A stretch of DNA of 64,000 bases from Amphimedon queenslandica (GCF_000090795.2 NW_003546258.1:315769-379768), one strand, 5' to 3'. Positions 11,501 to 26,073 are shown, counted from the first letter of the stretch. Notes: a model not told the origin generated them from the letters alone. Numbers and translations: made by a program.

Positions 11501-14500
11501 ATTGGGCGTGGTCAAAATAGGCGCGGGAGGAACAGAAACGCCGATCGTGGAATCCTTTGATGTCTTTTCGGAAAGAGGAAGACAAGTAAAGGACAAGACA
11601 TCTTGTCTCTTTGTCTTCGGAGAAGAAGCTGTAGATTTAATTGTTCTCGAGGAGGATCTGGTAAGTCTCCTTCGAGTAGGTTTACCAGGCTCACTCGCAA
11701 GAAAAGAAGAAAAAGGAAGAGGGTTAAGAGTGAGAGGAGTAAAGGGCGGAGTCTGAGGTAGGGAAGAAGGAGGAGGAGAAGTAGCTATAGACAAATCAGT
11801 GAGGGCAGACTCTGACATTTTTGATCTTTTATCATTAGAGACCATAGGAGAAAAGATGAGACTGTCCTCACTATTCAAACCTGTAAAGGGAAAATTTACA
11901 TCTTAATATATAGCACGTGCATAGCTGGCAATTTTGAAGGAGAGGGAGAGAGAGAGAAGCTAGCGAATGTATAAAATTGATAACATATATGTAAAAGCGA
12001 CCATGCACATTGTTCAATGAATATAGATGTGGTATCAGAATTGAAATAAATTAAGTATTAACATACACAATGTACAGTATACTAGATGCACATTGCACAT
12101 GCATTCTCATAGTCCCACAGGAAACAATCCCCATTAATTAATAAGTGTCAGGCTATCCTTACAAGGAGAACTGATTGAATAAGGAAGAGAATGAGGTACA
12201 GCATAATGAAATACACACTGAAATCAATCGCATTAATAGGAGGAAGTGAATCAAATGTATATATAATATATAAACAAATAAACAAATAAATAAACAAATA
12301 TTAATAATAATAATAATAATAACAGTTAGATCTAGAGTGAGTTTAGGAGACTTTTGGTCTCTCATATTTGGTCTACGTAGGTCTCCATTTTTTAGTCTCC
12401 CATTTTTAGTTTATTTCTAAATATAACAATGATAATGATGTATTAATAGTGCATTTATTCTCTCTCCATTAATTTGCTGTGAGAGACAAAACAAAATTCC
12501 CATTAACTAATATTTGATATTCCTCTGTCAATACACAGTAGAGCAACCCACCATCACACCAATGCAATGTGACAGTCTACATGAACTGCGAGCTAACAAA
12601 GGGTTAAAGTAAGACTTTAAAAATAATTGAGTGAATCCCCCTCAAAATAATAATATATTTTAGAGACACCATAGAGGTACTGCATTCTTTCAAAATTTTG
12701 GGAGAAGAGGAGAGACAAATATAATACTTTTTTTAAGAAAAGGAGGGGGGGTGTAAGTAGAAGGGTAGGTGAAACTAAGTGGCCAATATCTCTTCCTAAT
12801 TCACTCACTTAACAGAAACTTTGATACATGCACATGTCAGGCCTGGGGTCAATTACAAATAAATGTAATCTATTACTATTACTATAGAGGATATGCGTGC
12901 TAAGTATATTCATTGCAAAATAAATGCATTCATTGCATACCGTAATAACTTTCAAGAAAAAAAATTAATTCGTTGGATGTCAGTTTTCCATTGGCAGCAA
13001 TGGAGAAATGATAGAAAAAGGCTTGGTACCAGGAAACCGCTTTGTATTTCTTGATAGCAATCTTTCAGGTGACTACTAGACCCCATTAGATCTTCAAGAT
13101 GCTTTCTAAGCTTCCGAAAAAGGCCTCAAGAAGGTAGCAAGGCAAGAAAATGTGTTTTCCCCCATTGAACTCTTAATAAACTTGACGTCCAACATGGCAG
13201 CCAATTTACTGTGTGGGTTGGATATACGGTACTTAAAAGTTATGAATATACTTAGCACGCATATCCTCTATTACTTGGTACCCTGTAATCGTTACTATTA
13301 CAATTACTATTACATATTACTATTACCTCAGGCCTGGCACGTGTATATCATGTTGATCATAAGGTAATGCTGTACTTTAAATATGAATGAAGTGGAACAA
13401 TGATATAATGGCTATTATAGTGACTCCAGCCAAAACAGTAACAAATAAAAATGTGACATACACCAAAAATACTCACTACGTGACGTAGACCTCCCAAAAA
13501 TCATTTTTAGAACTATAAATGAATGTAACACCTGCTACTTGCCGGGAGTACAAAAGGCACTTAATTATTATCGGCAAACAGCCGAAACCACAAAGAAGTT
13601 AAGTTGACAAGCAGGTAGTGAGGACAGGTCATCTATTGTTAGTGGTGTTTCCTTATATTCAATATTTTATCTGTTGAATAGAATGTGGTCTGTGATATCA
13701 CCCAGCACTTGATACTAACGCATTAACAATAGAGAGCAAGTGTATACTGCCAAAAGGACCACAAAAGAGGGCTGATAATGAACCATTTCCCTACATTTCA
13801 CTTAAAACATTTATAAATAAAAATAATAATAATAATAAAGAGATTGAATAAATAAATAACTATAAGTTTTAATTAATCGTGAAAGAATAAATACTCACCG
13901 GGAAATAAATACTGACCAACAATAGGTTTACAATTACAGGTACCTTTAGAATCTGTGACAGGTTTCATCACACGCCCCTCTTGTAACACGCTAACAGTAC
14001 AATCCTTCCCATCTTTACCAGCATAGCAACTCATTAGGAGGTCTATGTCACTCGAAAGAGATTCACTTTTCATTCCAATCGAAAGAGCGTCTGCCAACAC
14101 GTCTTGAGTGCCAAATGTCGTCGCTTCCATTGCAACATTATCGAGAGAGGGTGTGTCCTTTATTGGGGTGGTGTCAGCTAAAAGATCAATTTCGTGTGAA
14201 AAGAGCAGCTCGTCCTCATTAAGAACAAGATCAGTGTCAAGTAACTGATCTATCTCAGCCTCGATACTGTCATTCTTTATATTCTCTGCTGTCTCTTCTT
14301 CGTCTGTCACTGCTACAGCTGCAGGTGAGACTTGACAGCTCTCGACCTCGATGGATCTGGTACAAGCAATGTTGTTAGTGTCGGCATAAACAACGACAGT
14401 CGTGGTGGTACACTCTAAATAAACAAACAAATAAATAAATAACATGGCCTATATGGAAATAGTTGGTGTGCATGTATTTCAATGATATTACATGTACATA

Positions 14501-17449
14501 CATGTACATGTACATACATGTACATGTACATGCGTACGTTGCACAATTATGTGAAAGAATGGACTTCCATTTGGTGAGAACTGAAATGTGTACTATCAAT
14601 AATAATAAATGTTAATAAGTAATCTTTGTGCTATGAAATTGGTTTTAATGCTGTCGAAACCAATACAGCTCAAAATTACAAGTTTATTGAGATTGATATA
14701 CATGTAATTATGGCTTGAAAAAAGGTACGTGTAACATATAAGAGGCTAGAACTTCTCTTATAAACTGCTAATAACGATTATAATTTACATGTACATGTAC
14801 ATAGGGCTGGTAATAATAATTATAAGGTACCTGGTGTGGTTAGGTGGAGCTGTTCCCTCAGTCTTGCCAATGCATTGGAGTTGCTTTCATCATCGCAAAT
14901 ACTATCCTAAATCACACAAATAATAAATAAATAAATAATAAATTAAATTTGATTAGTTACTACAGGGAGAGTAATGAAACACTTCAAAATTCAAAGGGGC
15001 TACTTTAAAATTCAAAAGGGGAATATTCAGAGAGGGACACCCAGTCTGACTCCCTGCACACTCAGTTGTGTTTATTTCCGTTTCTAAGACAGAAACCATA
15101 CTGGAATGGAGTGATGAGACACTATACAAAACATCAACAAGAAGAAGTGTGCATATACAATGTACCACTCAAGAAAAATAAACATTAGAGACATATGTAA
15201 TTAAGAGTGCATGATACAGGATACATTAACGCAATAATGACAGCCGCTATTATATGAAGTATTTACAAACAAATCGCTAATTATCAACCCACCCACCCAC
15301 CCAATATTTAAAATACACACACACACACACGTCACATACCTCATCTTCATCATCAATTCTTCTCCTTTTGTAGCCTTTCCTAGTGGACAATTCCTGATCA
15401 ATAGACTCAGAAGCACTCTCTCTATCTTCTAATAATCCACCAGGAGACGAGTCTCTCAAGACTCTCCTTTTCTTAGTAGATGCGGGAGTCTTGTTAGTCT
15501 TCTTTTCCTTCTTGCTGGTCTTCTTCTTTCCGCTTGAAAAAACTGGCGTAGAAAAAGTCGAATCAAAAATCGACTGCTCGAGGCTGCTTTCATTAAACGG
15601 TTCATTGCACATGTTAACCGAGAGATTGGTCAAAACACTGCCTGGGTCTTTCAATGGACTATTAATAAGAGGAGTCTCCTTCTTAATGGAGACTTTCGCT
15701 TTGCTCAAGGCTTTCGGTAGCTTCTTAAGTGCCCTGGTAGGAGTACACTGCATAGAGGAGTTATTTGAGTTTCGGTTAAGCGGTAGATAGTTGAACATGT
15801 ACATATCATCGTATAAAGTGTTTGGTTTAATCCTACGACCGGATCTACTGGTAGAGCTACCATAAATGTGACACATTGATATTGGATAAGAGATTATAAA
15901 CTCGTCATCAGGACTAGAGAAAGAGAGAAAATACATTTAACTAAATACAAAGATTCTATATTGATATGTCATACAGTTAGTTCTGTACTATGAGGTGCAT
16001 TTTTTATCAAAAAATTGCTAGGAGAGAATTCTTTATTTATATTACATTTTCTGATACATAAACATGTTCTTTTGTTGCATAGAAAGTTTGAGCTGATTTC
16101 GGTCAAAATCAATTTTTTACAATTATTACAAAATTGGGCCAAAGTCCCTGTACTATAGTACAGGGTCATCAGCCAAATCTCATCAAAAATGACAAAGAGA
16201 GAATTCACCACTTTTATAACTTTTTCTGATACATATACATGTTCTTATATTGTGTAGAAAGTTTGAGCTGATTCTGGTCACAATTGAATTTTTTATAAAT
16301 TTTTAAAGTTGCTCCAAAAGCCATGTATACATACATGTACAATGTACATGTATGAGTTTAGTACCGTATACTGGGATATTTTCGCGTCACTAAATTTTCG
16401 CGAATTTTGCATTTGTAAGATTTCACAAAATAATATTTTCGCGAATAGCCTGTAAACTCCACCACGTGGCAATAGAAATTTAGAATTTCGCGATTTTTAT
16501 TTTCGCGACAGAGCAAAAAACGTGAAATTCGCGAAAATTTGGCTACTCGAAAATTTCCCAGTATACGGTACTTGTCAGCTCATGAAGCTCATGCTGCTTA
16601 GTTCACTTAGCATGCTTTATGGAAACCCTGTGTACTTACCACATGTACGTGTACATGTATATAACACAACATTAATAATTAGAATATAACAGCAACTTAA
16701 GTATACTCACCTATTATTAATGAAATCTTTAATGTCAACTTTCTTTATGACAAGCGACATTCTCTTTCCAAGGAGTACCTAATCACAACAAATAATAATA
16801 ATAATAATAATAATAATTACAATAATAATAAAGTTGGTGTTCATAAAAATAAATATCCGTAATGGAATATAAAATAAACAATGGCTAAACAAAAACACGT
16901 CAAAGTAAACAGAAATAAAGCAAAATAATGTTATGTTAAGAAATATAATCAAGTAGAGAAATAACAATTTACAAAACTTTTCCAAGTGACATAATGTACA
17001 CACACTAAGTACATATGTACACATACATATACATGTATGTACATGCATACATAATTAAAGGTGTAAATGGTATAAATTAATTCTTGTGGGCTCAAATTTT
17101 GATGCATCCATACAAACACACATAGGTATGTCATACACACTTTAATGATAATAAAAAACATGTACAGGGATTCTTTACAGGTACATTTATTGTGTAATTA
17201 CGCCTACTAACGCAAGTGGGTACAAAGAGAGCAGACTAAGATGCTTTATTTTACGAGCACAAACTAAACAAGACACAATTAAATACACACTAGATCCTAT
17301 CAGAGGTTTATTCTAGAGCGTAGGCGGGACACTATCTAGACAACACAAACACGTGGCGGGAGTTTCTCCCCGTATATCAGGATTTAGGAACTTAAATTAG
17401 AGCTTACCTGTGAGATTGTAGATCTTTCTTCTTCCTCTAAAAGCTCCAT
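2545..17449 (-). CDS. Large unrecognised protein: disordered nuclear-type N half, helical-repeat C half
   Basis: I assemble 26 phase-consistent exons: 17408-17449, 16711-16778, 15340-15913, 14831-14906, 13899-14414, 10655-11880, 10227-10266, 9919-9966, 9403-9498, 8981-9221, 8719-8817, 8330-8386, 7581-7659, 7473-7528, 6851-7079, 6554-6658, 6025-6219, 5360-5446, 5060-5245, 4361-4579, 4144-4311, 3796-4026, 3189-3744, 2987-3126, 2806-2901, 2545-2760 (about 1881 aa). Residues 1 to about 830 are low-complexity, rich in S/T/K and acidic patches, with SRSGRRIKP, several basic clusters and three W-[DE]-R-L motifs. The rest is Leu/Cys-rich and looks like an alpha-solenoid (for example WKEAFYVLHSLHLCGVHYVG, then VAINAVTCCLKV), reminiscent of PPR/TOPAZ1-type repeats. 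I do not recognise a family with confidence. The small exons at 10.2 and 9.9 kb rest on phase alone. The chain could be two genes, but the continuous phases argue for one. Confidence 0.65.
5525..5718. mobile_element. MITE, family G (copy 1)
   Basis: Inverted-repeat element of about 195 bp. One end reads CCGTATCGCGGGAAATTTCG, the other TTCCTGCTGTACAGTA. The interior (GAGCATGC, ATGGCTCAAAATGGAGGATT) matches the copy at 10403-10610 in opposite orientation. No coding capacity. It abuts the family A element at 5721. Confidence 0.7.
5721..5920. mobile_element. MITE/foldback element, family A (copy 1)
   Basis: The left end GCCCTACATACACTATGCAA is the inverted complement of the right end (one mismatch). 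Nearly the whole 200 bp can fold back, with repeated GCAACATGTTGC-type palindromes inside. A second copy is at 52227-52405. Flanking TAA/TTA suggests a 3-bp target duplication as in PIF/Harbinger MITEs, which is inference only. Confidence 0.75.
6024..6024 (-). other. GC-AG intron donor in the large gene
   Basis: The exon ending at 6025 (CAG AAG) is followed by GCAAGT. Only this phase-0 join to the exon at 5446 keeps the frame open. Using the nearby GT (AAGGCAA|GTAAAA) gives a stop in the next exon. Confidence 0.75.
6291..6492. mobile_element. MITE, family B (copy 1)
   Basis: The ends are inverted complements: TACCATAGGGTGCCTTTTTT at left, AAAGGTACCCTACGGTA at right, flanked by TA. About 200 bp, AT-rich, no reading frame of its own. 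Confidence 0.75.
7121..7297. mobile_element. MITE, family B (copy 2)
   Basis: Starts TACCGTAGGGCGCCTTTTTT and ends AAAAAGGCACCCTACGGTA. Same termini as the 6.3-kb copy but a shorter, diverged interior. Lies in an intron of the large gene. Confidence 0.78.
7690..8300. repeat. Tandem array of the ~170-190 bp repeat family, three to four units
   Basis: Repeating phrases CTCAAACTTGCTACA, GCATAAGGACAT, ATGTATCAGAAAATGTAAT and GGAGCCATTTTTTGG. Lies inside an intron of the large gene. Open frames here are translations of the repeat. Confidence 0.8.
10403..10610. mobile_element. MITE, family G (copy 2)
   Basis: TACCATATAGCAGGAAATTT at left and AAATCTCCCGCTATATGGTA at right are inverted complements with few mismatches, bounded by TA. 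208 bp, between the 40-nt and 1226-nt exons of the large gene. Confidence 0.8.
11110..11330 (-). repeat. In-frame minisatellite-like tract coding N/S/T/V-rich repeats
   Basis: A degenerate unit around GCTATTAATAGTAAC recurs about eight times inside the 1226-nt exon. It is translated as variations on VTINSTD (for example IVTINSTNDVTNN). No stop interrupts it, so it has expanded within the coding frame. Confidence 0.75.
12837..13340. mobile_element. Long inverted-repeat element, family J (~500 bp)
   Basis: The left side TCAGGCCTGGGGTCAATTAC is mirrored by ATTACCTCAGGCCTGG at right. Inside, a 30-bp segment starting ATAGAGGATATGCGTGCTAA is repeated inverted near 13240-13270. No transposase frame is visible. 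In an intron of the large gene. Confidence 0.7.
15985..16325. repeat. Two units of the ~187-bp repeat family
   Basis: Contains the perfect palindrome CCCTGTACTATAGTACAGGG (16145-16164) together with GAAAGTTTGAGCTGATT on both sides. Confidence 0.78.
16361..16571. mobile_element. MITE, family C
   Basis: GTACCGTATACTGGGATATT at the left is mirrored by AAATTTCCCAGTATACGGTAC at the right apart from one position. The interior is rich in TTCGCG/CGCGAA. TA at both ends. Confidence 0.8.
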
Positions 17450-17628
17450 CTTTAATAGACTTCCCTATTGTAGGTTACTTTCAATAAAAGAACGAGCATA
17501 AACCAGTCGTTCTCCTTGCCTGTAATAATGACCACGTGTGTGGCTGGCTGGATCACGTGAGAGAATGAGTATGACTCGTGATGACTAATTATGACGTTGC
17601 ATCACTGTAAACAAACCCACCCAGTACA
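17450..17628. promoter_or_regulatory. Shared divergent promoter: large gene / BIN3
   Basis: The start codons are 179 bp apart, head to head. The gap has two CACGTG boxes (17533-17538, 17554-17559) and a CRE/ATF-like TGACGTTGCATCA near 17593. No TATA box. Another CACGTG (17350-17355) sits in the first intron of the large gene. Confidence 0.6.
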
Positions 17629-20600
17629 ATGGCTGAATCGGCAGTAGGTGATAAAATGTCAAGGACATAGTGTCAACGATAGAGAGCATTTAACTTGTGA
17701 GCTCTTTATGCATTCATGTCCCGCAATTTTTTTTCTTTTTCAGTTAGTAAGCGCATCATACTAGAAATACCAGCAACTGGTGCAATGATTAGGTATGTTA
17801 ATTGAGGGAAGTCTTATCATAAAAAATTTTAATGATTATTTATTTATTTATTTTTCATAGGAATCCATTTAAGAAAGTATGTACAACCGGCTCGTTAGTT
17901 AATTAGAACAATTACATGCTAAACTATTATGATTTCCATTATCTATTCATTTGCTTGCAGGCTTTCTCAAGTCGGAAAACAAAACAGGTCAGCTCATACC
18001 GGTAGTTTATTTATTTTATTTTAGTGGGAGGAAATTATCTCTTGTAATAGTTTGTATATTCTGGGTAAGGTTTTAAGTCGGAACCATGAGTATTGTTGTC
18101 ATAACCTTCATACTTGTTTCACTGTTGAATGTTGTTTGTTTTTTTAACCTTTTGACCATGATTTGGGATGTGCCCTCTATGATCTCTGATACTTAAGTTG
18201 TTTGTTTAAAATGCAATCAAGTGGAGCAATTGTTATTCATTTCATGTTTTTTCAAGTAACCAAATGCTCTGTAATATATACACGTACAATAATAATTATT
18301 ATAATAATTAAAACTATTATAATAATAATTACAGTCAAGAGTACTCTTATCATAGTGTAGTCACTTGCCTTTATATAACGGACACTAAAGGACAAGAAAT
18401 TTTGTCTGTTATACAGAGGTGTCCTTTATGTGGAGGTTATTTTATACAGTAAGGAATCTAATTGGTACACTAGGTGCTGTCCGTTAAATGGAGGTGTATG
18501 CTATAGAGAGCGTCCATTGCAATATACAGCACTCTCCTTGGATCTATTGTACATTGTTTAGGTTTTCTCAAGAGTTTTAATATTATGTAACCATGTCACA
18601 GAAAGCCTCTAATATTTGACACGGAGCCAACATAGCTCATTTCAATCATTTCAGTCATTCAAGAAGACACTTGGTTGTCATAGTGTCGTGACAAAAGACC
18701 TGAGTGACGCTAGGGTTCTTGATTATTCGGACATTCTGGCAGTTTCCTGTTGAGTCTTGGCCCTCTAGACATAATGAGACCTTTGTTAGTTTGCATCTTA
18801 TTATGCTAGGACTGTAGCACAATGAGCTCAATTGAAAGAGCTATTAGATGACCACGACTTGTATGGCTGTATCTACAATGCGTATTGAATTTATTGATGT
18901 GGTATTTCATATTTAATATTCTAGTTTCATTATTCTTTATCATTTTTAATGTTTGAATCAGCCATGTACATGCACACTAGGCCTATTACTATGTAGAGAA
19001 TTTAATCTTTAAATTCCTATAATCAAGAGTAAATTATTACTCTGCTATAGTGAGGTGTACATTTTACATCACATATTTTTAAAAGTTATCAGTGCTGATC
19101 TTGATACTGGCTTTGCATTGATTTCAACCACAAGCTTCACTTTAGCAGCATCTATTTAATAACTATCATCATATGATCTGAAAACAATCCTAGATATTGT
19201 GCAACTTCATACACACGTACTATAATGCATATGTACATGTACATGTACGTGTGCTAGGTAGGTAGGGTATTTTTGATCTTTATTATTATTATTATTATAT
19301 TTCATTTGTTGTATGTGGTTTCATTTTGTGTATAGGAAGATGTACAATTTGAGGCAGAAGTCCAAAAGCTTCACCAGTAAGTATACCTTATATGATTAAA
19401 ACGTAGTACAATTACTATATGAAGTTATGTATGTATAATATGTACATGTATATAGTAATGATCCTCTTTTTATAATTACTCTTATAATTATGTTCTATGC
19501 ATCACATTTATATTGACAAATATTTAATGCACCTATAGCTATATGTAAGATAGAGCTTTTTGGTACATGTACATGTACATATACAATGTACATGTACATG
19601 TACATTTATTTGAACTGTTGTGATTACATCAATTGGTTGCTATGGATGAAATCATAACTAATTTGTGGTCATGCTATAACAAGATTGTCATCCTGGGCGA
19701 TGTGCATGTACAAGTAGATGATATAATGTATACTTTAGTTTAATGCGAGTGTTTAACTAAAATGTACTTGTAGTATGCAGTCGGCATCTAAGAGGCTGTA
19801 CAAAGGAATGACAAAATGTCTGGAATCTGAATCAGGTAAGCTCACTAAGCTATATTGCATAAGTCATACGATCCTGTGAATATTTACTAATCTACACTGT
19901 GATGTCATTTTATATTTAAAATTCCATTCCGCCTTTCTTTGTCTCTGGGGCTTTTTTGACTCTGTTCTTTCTCTCTCTTTTTTAATAATCTTTGTTCTCT
20001 TTTTTGGATTCCGTTTCTCCTTCACCATTTTTGCCTTCTTTCCCCTCTCTCGCTCTCTTTTTCTTTTCTCTCCTTCTTTTATCTCTGTATTGTCTATCTT
20101 TCAGTTAAAACGTATCAATAAAGTTTTGTCATTAGTAACCTTGACATTGAATGCCTCCAGTCAACTGCAAATCACTCTTCCTGCCCACTTAGCTTGATTT
20201 CCTCAACCATAAAATTGTCTATACAATAAACTTACTTTTTCTGAAGAGAAGTACATGTACAGTGTATCTCCTTGCAATATGTGCTTAAGTTTATAAGGTA
20301 GTTTGTCTCAACTCCATCTTGGATCATACAGCAGCACTCAAAGCCTTATAGCAATAGTCCAATCAGTATAAGTTTTAATTGAAAGTTTACCCACTTACCA
20401 AACTAAGATTGAAGTCAACCGTAGCTAATATAACCAACCAGAACACAACTCATTAAAGGTTAGGTTCACTTCCTGATTTGTCCCAGTCTAGTAGCGTATG
20501 AGAAGTTTGGCTCATTTATGCCTCGTAATGCAAAGCTGATGCTGCTTTGTGGAAGAGCGAGAGCTACACACGTACTTTGATAATAATCCTTATGTTTGTG

Positions 20601-23294
20601 CTTAGTTTGGTAACAAGTACATATAGCCAATGTATTCAGTTTCTCTGATCCAGACACACCACGTGCTTGATATTAAAGTTCATAATGACATTATCCTGAC
20701 ACACAATGAAATATTATATGTCACAGACTCGATTAAAAGCGAATCAGTTCATTATTGCATTACAAGTTAGAGCTCGAGCATTGGGTTATGGTGGTATGTG
20801 ACTCTAATGTTATTAATGCTTTATATTTTGGTCATTTAAACACAGACACGCTTAATTTGGGAGAAAGAAAGAGAGGGAAAGAGAAACAAGAAAGAGAGAG
20901 GAAGAGAGGGAGAGAACAAAAGAGAGAGAAAGAGAGGGAGGGAGAGAGAAATTTTAGAGAGGGAGGGAGAGAGAAAGAGAGGGAGGGAGAGAGATAAAAA
21001 GGGATGGAGAAACCTATATAGTCAAAAGCTTATTACTAATCACACTATATAAGTAAATATATACACACACAGACTTGTACTCATATATTTACTATTGTAC
21101 TGTCCTTATGCATAAGGTTTAACCCAAGTGGCACCATTGTACTCTTACTATAATACGGGTATGGTTTCATGCTATATTAAGAAATGATTAAAGTGTATTT
21201 ATATGGACTGATGTCATCGTACTGATGCACTAAAGAGACTTCTGAACGTTGGTTGTCTTTGACTAAACTTCAGTTTGTTATGCCCTTATTTGGTTGTAGT
21301 AGAACCACTCACGTGTGCCTTAATGTCATTGACCGATCATTAGTGATTTCACAATCCTGAACTCTCTTTCTCTCCCCCTCACTCTTTTTCCTTCCTCTTA
21401 TTGTATACATACACTTTAATGTTCCCTTTTGTATTTCATTTTGTTTTTGTGTAGCTCAAGCACGTGCAAATGCTAAGATATTCAGTGACCTTCATTCTTC
21501 GCCCTCTTCAAAAACAGAGCCACTCAAATCTATTGTAAGTATAATGTAAACAAAATTCTAACTATTCATTTTAGACTGCATAGCTTAATTCCTTTTAGTC
21601 TATTACATAAATATTAAGCCAGTGCTATACTTTTTCATAATCTCCCTCTCTCTCTTCTGCTCTCCCCCCCCCTCTCTCTCTCTCCAAAGACCTAGTTGTA
21701 ATTAATTGAATTATTTTGTTTGTGTATATACACTGTCCGGGTATTTGTAGCATCGTGCAATGCTGTCATTTAGTTGTAAGGCCAAGTGGTTATCTGGAAA
21801 TCACCCCAGACCAAATCTTCTCCTTCAGTTTCCTTTCTAACTGTAGCTCATTATAGAAAAGTCTAGAATAAGTGGGCAGACTTGAAGCCACTTTGTACAT
21901 CCTGTGCCTACACAAACTGGCTTTTTTCTTTACTATGAATTATGAGAACTCTACCAGAAGCCTTATCTCTCATCCTGTTTTGATACCTGTGTCTTTATCT
22001 GGTAGGTGGATAGTGCTGGGAGCTGTTTTGATGAGCTACAGTCACACAGCAAAGAACATAAATCAAGACAAGAGATAGTATTCTCTGACCCTATTAAAAG
22101 GTACTCTAACTGCATGTAAATGCACTATAGCATTATAGTAATAATGAATTATATTTCAACCACAAACCGTAATGATTTACTTATCACATGTTTCAGTATT
22201 AATGTACATGTGTATTATTATTATCATTTGTAGATTCCATAATGTTTATAAGCATATTGATGTACATATAAAGCAAAGGGACGCTAGGCTACAGGTACAG
22301 TTTAGTTTACTTGTACTTTAGTGAGAGAAGAAGAGATTCATTTCTTTTGTGAATGTTACATGTATGTATAGTTTTACTTTTATTTTCATTTGTAGGAGCT
22401 AGAGAGACAGCAAGGTAAACTAGAGAAAAGACAGGCATCACAGTCTGCTAAACTGGAGCTGGTAAGTTAGTTTTTCTTTGCATCATTGTGACCTGTGTGT
22501 AATACATGTACATGTATGTACATGATACTGTGCATGTAGCAGTTACGCAATAATGAAGTTCATGTGTATTTACATGTACATGTAATGCTTCATATGTCAC
22601 ATGTAGTATGATTATATCCTAATAAAATGCTCTATTAATCTAAAGGTAACCTTTAGTATCATTTTTATAGACACAACGCAAATTATCGTCGGCAAAATCA
22701 GAATTTGAGAAGATTAACAGTCAACTAATGACAGAGCTACCACAACTGCATGAAAAGAGAGTTGATGTATTTGATCCTTGTCTTAAAGCAATGATGTCTT
22801 CAGAGGTGAGCTCATGTGCCTGTTTCTTAGTTATACTGGAAGTGGCTTCATTGTCATTATAATCCGTCTATGTATCTTCCTGTCTTTGTACCCTTTTTTC
22901 TTGTCTATTCCCTTTTGCATGTATTTATTGTAATTCAATAGTATATAGCCTAATTCTTGCTTTGTTTACGGCTTTGTTTATGGCTTACAACTGTATACAT
23001 CCCCTCAAATCTTTTCTTTCCTAATTCTTCTTCCTGTACTCCCACTGTATGTGATGCTGTTTACATGCTCTCTCTCTTCTCCCTCCCCCTCTTTCTGCCT
23101 TTCCCTTTCCCTTCCAGTTACTATATCATCAAAACTGTGCCAATACTCTAAGAGATTGTCTCGAAAGCATAAAATCACAGTTGGCAACTCCAGAAAAGGC
23201 AGAAGACGGAAAAGGAGACAAAAATGACAACTGTCCCACTTTAGACGATATTTTCTCACAAATAAAGTCTCTCTCTATAGTAGGAGAGACTTGA
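17629..23294 (+). CDS. BIN3: BIN3-like BAR-domain protein
   Basis: Twelve phase-consistent exons: 17629-17647, 17744-17792, 17861-17876, 17961-17987, 19336-19376, 19774-19835, 21455-21534, 22006-22100, 22234-22294, 22396-22461, 22671-22805, 23118-23294 (275 aa; family about 250). The core is a helical BAR region. NPFKKAF is followed by EDVQFEAEVQKLHHMQSAS, then LQELERQQGKLEKRQAS, FEKINSQLMTELPQLHEKRV and the tail IKSLSIVGET, which matches the conserved BIN3 end (ALSIV-acidic). No SH3 domain follows, as in BIN3 and unlike amphiphysin. BAR proteins sense or bend membranes and link to actin. The third exon is only 16 nt. Introns of 1.3 and 1.6 kb hold simple repeats and one family H element. Confidence 0.87.
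18351..18504 (+). mobile_element. Family H dispersed element (copy 1)
   Basis: About 150 bp, from CATAGTGTAG to GGAGGTGTATGCTAT, including AGGTGTCCTTTATGTGGAGG and TACACTAGGTGCTGTCCGTT. The same element lies inverted at 38579-38723. Confidence 0.75.
20855..20998 (+). repeat. Polypurine (GA-rich) tract
   Basis: About 140 nt nearly all A/G, mainly GAGAGAGG and GGGAGGGAG units, in BIN3 intron 6. Its open frame is a repeat artefact. Confidence 0.85.
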
Positions 23295-23828
23295 TGGATG
23301 CCGTGTATACATGAAGCTCGCTGACTGCTTTTATTTTTTGACCTTTCAATGAAATCTTTTTTGTTATTTTTATGTGAAATAATAACTCTTCGCTCATTAG
23401 CAAAGAAAAACATCACTTTTACTGTATCAACAATCTTGAAGGTGTTTTTTGATAATTATTATTTTTAACAACAAAAACTATATAATTATTATTATTGTTT
23501 ATTTTATCTTTATTTACAAAAAACCATGTGAACAGAGAGAGAGGGGGGGGGGGAAGAGGGAGAGAAAAAAGAGAGTGGATGATTTGAATAATGGTGAACA
23601 AGAGGAAAAAGAAAATGTTTGTGACTGTGTGTGTGTGGAATTGTGTTGGGGGGTATGTGTTACTTAATGAAGAAAAAACTGATAATGTGAGAGAGTGAAG
23701 GGAAAAGATGTACAAAGATATGTACCAAAGTAAAGAAAAGAAAATGAAAAAATTTATTTATTTAGTAGTAGTGCAGAGTCATAGTCACTTTAAAGCTAGT
23801 AAGATTAATTATAAATACCACGTTAAAG
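23295..23828. other. Convergent gap between BIN3 and EGR 3' ends
   Basis: 534 bp of presumed 3' UTRs. A/T-rich, with a G run and GA-rich stretch around 23535-23575 and a short TG-rich patch. No coding exon or structured RNA that I can support. Confidence 0.5.

Positions 23829-26073
<2,245 letters not shown>

Noticed and set aside
10890-11756. 288-aa open frame on the plus strand
   Set aside because: It is the antisense shadow of the 1226-nt exon of the large minus-strand gene. Its Ser/Leu-rich product reflects the Ser/Thr/Asn codons on the other strand.
20755-20997. 80-aa open frame rich in E, R, G, K
   Set aside because: Comes from a polypurine simple repeat inside a BIN3 intron.
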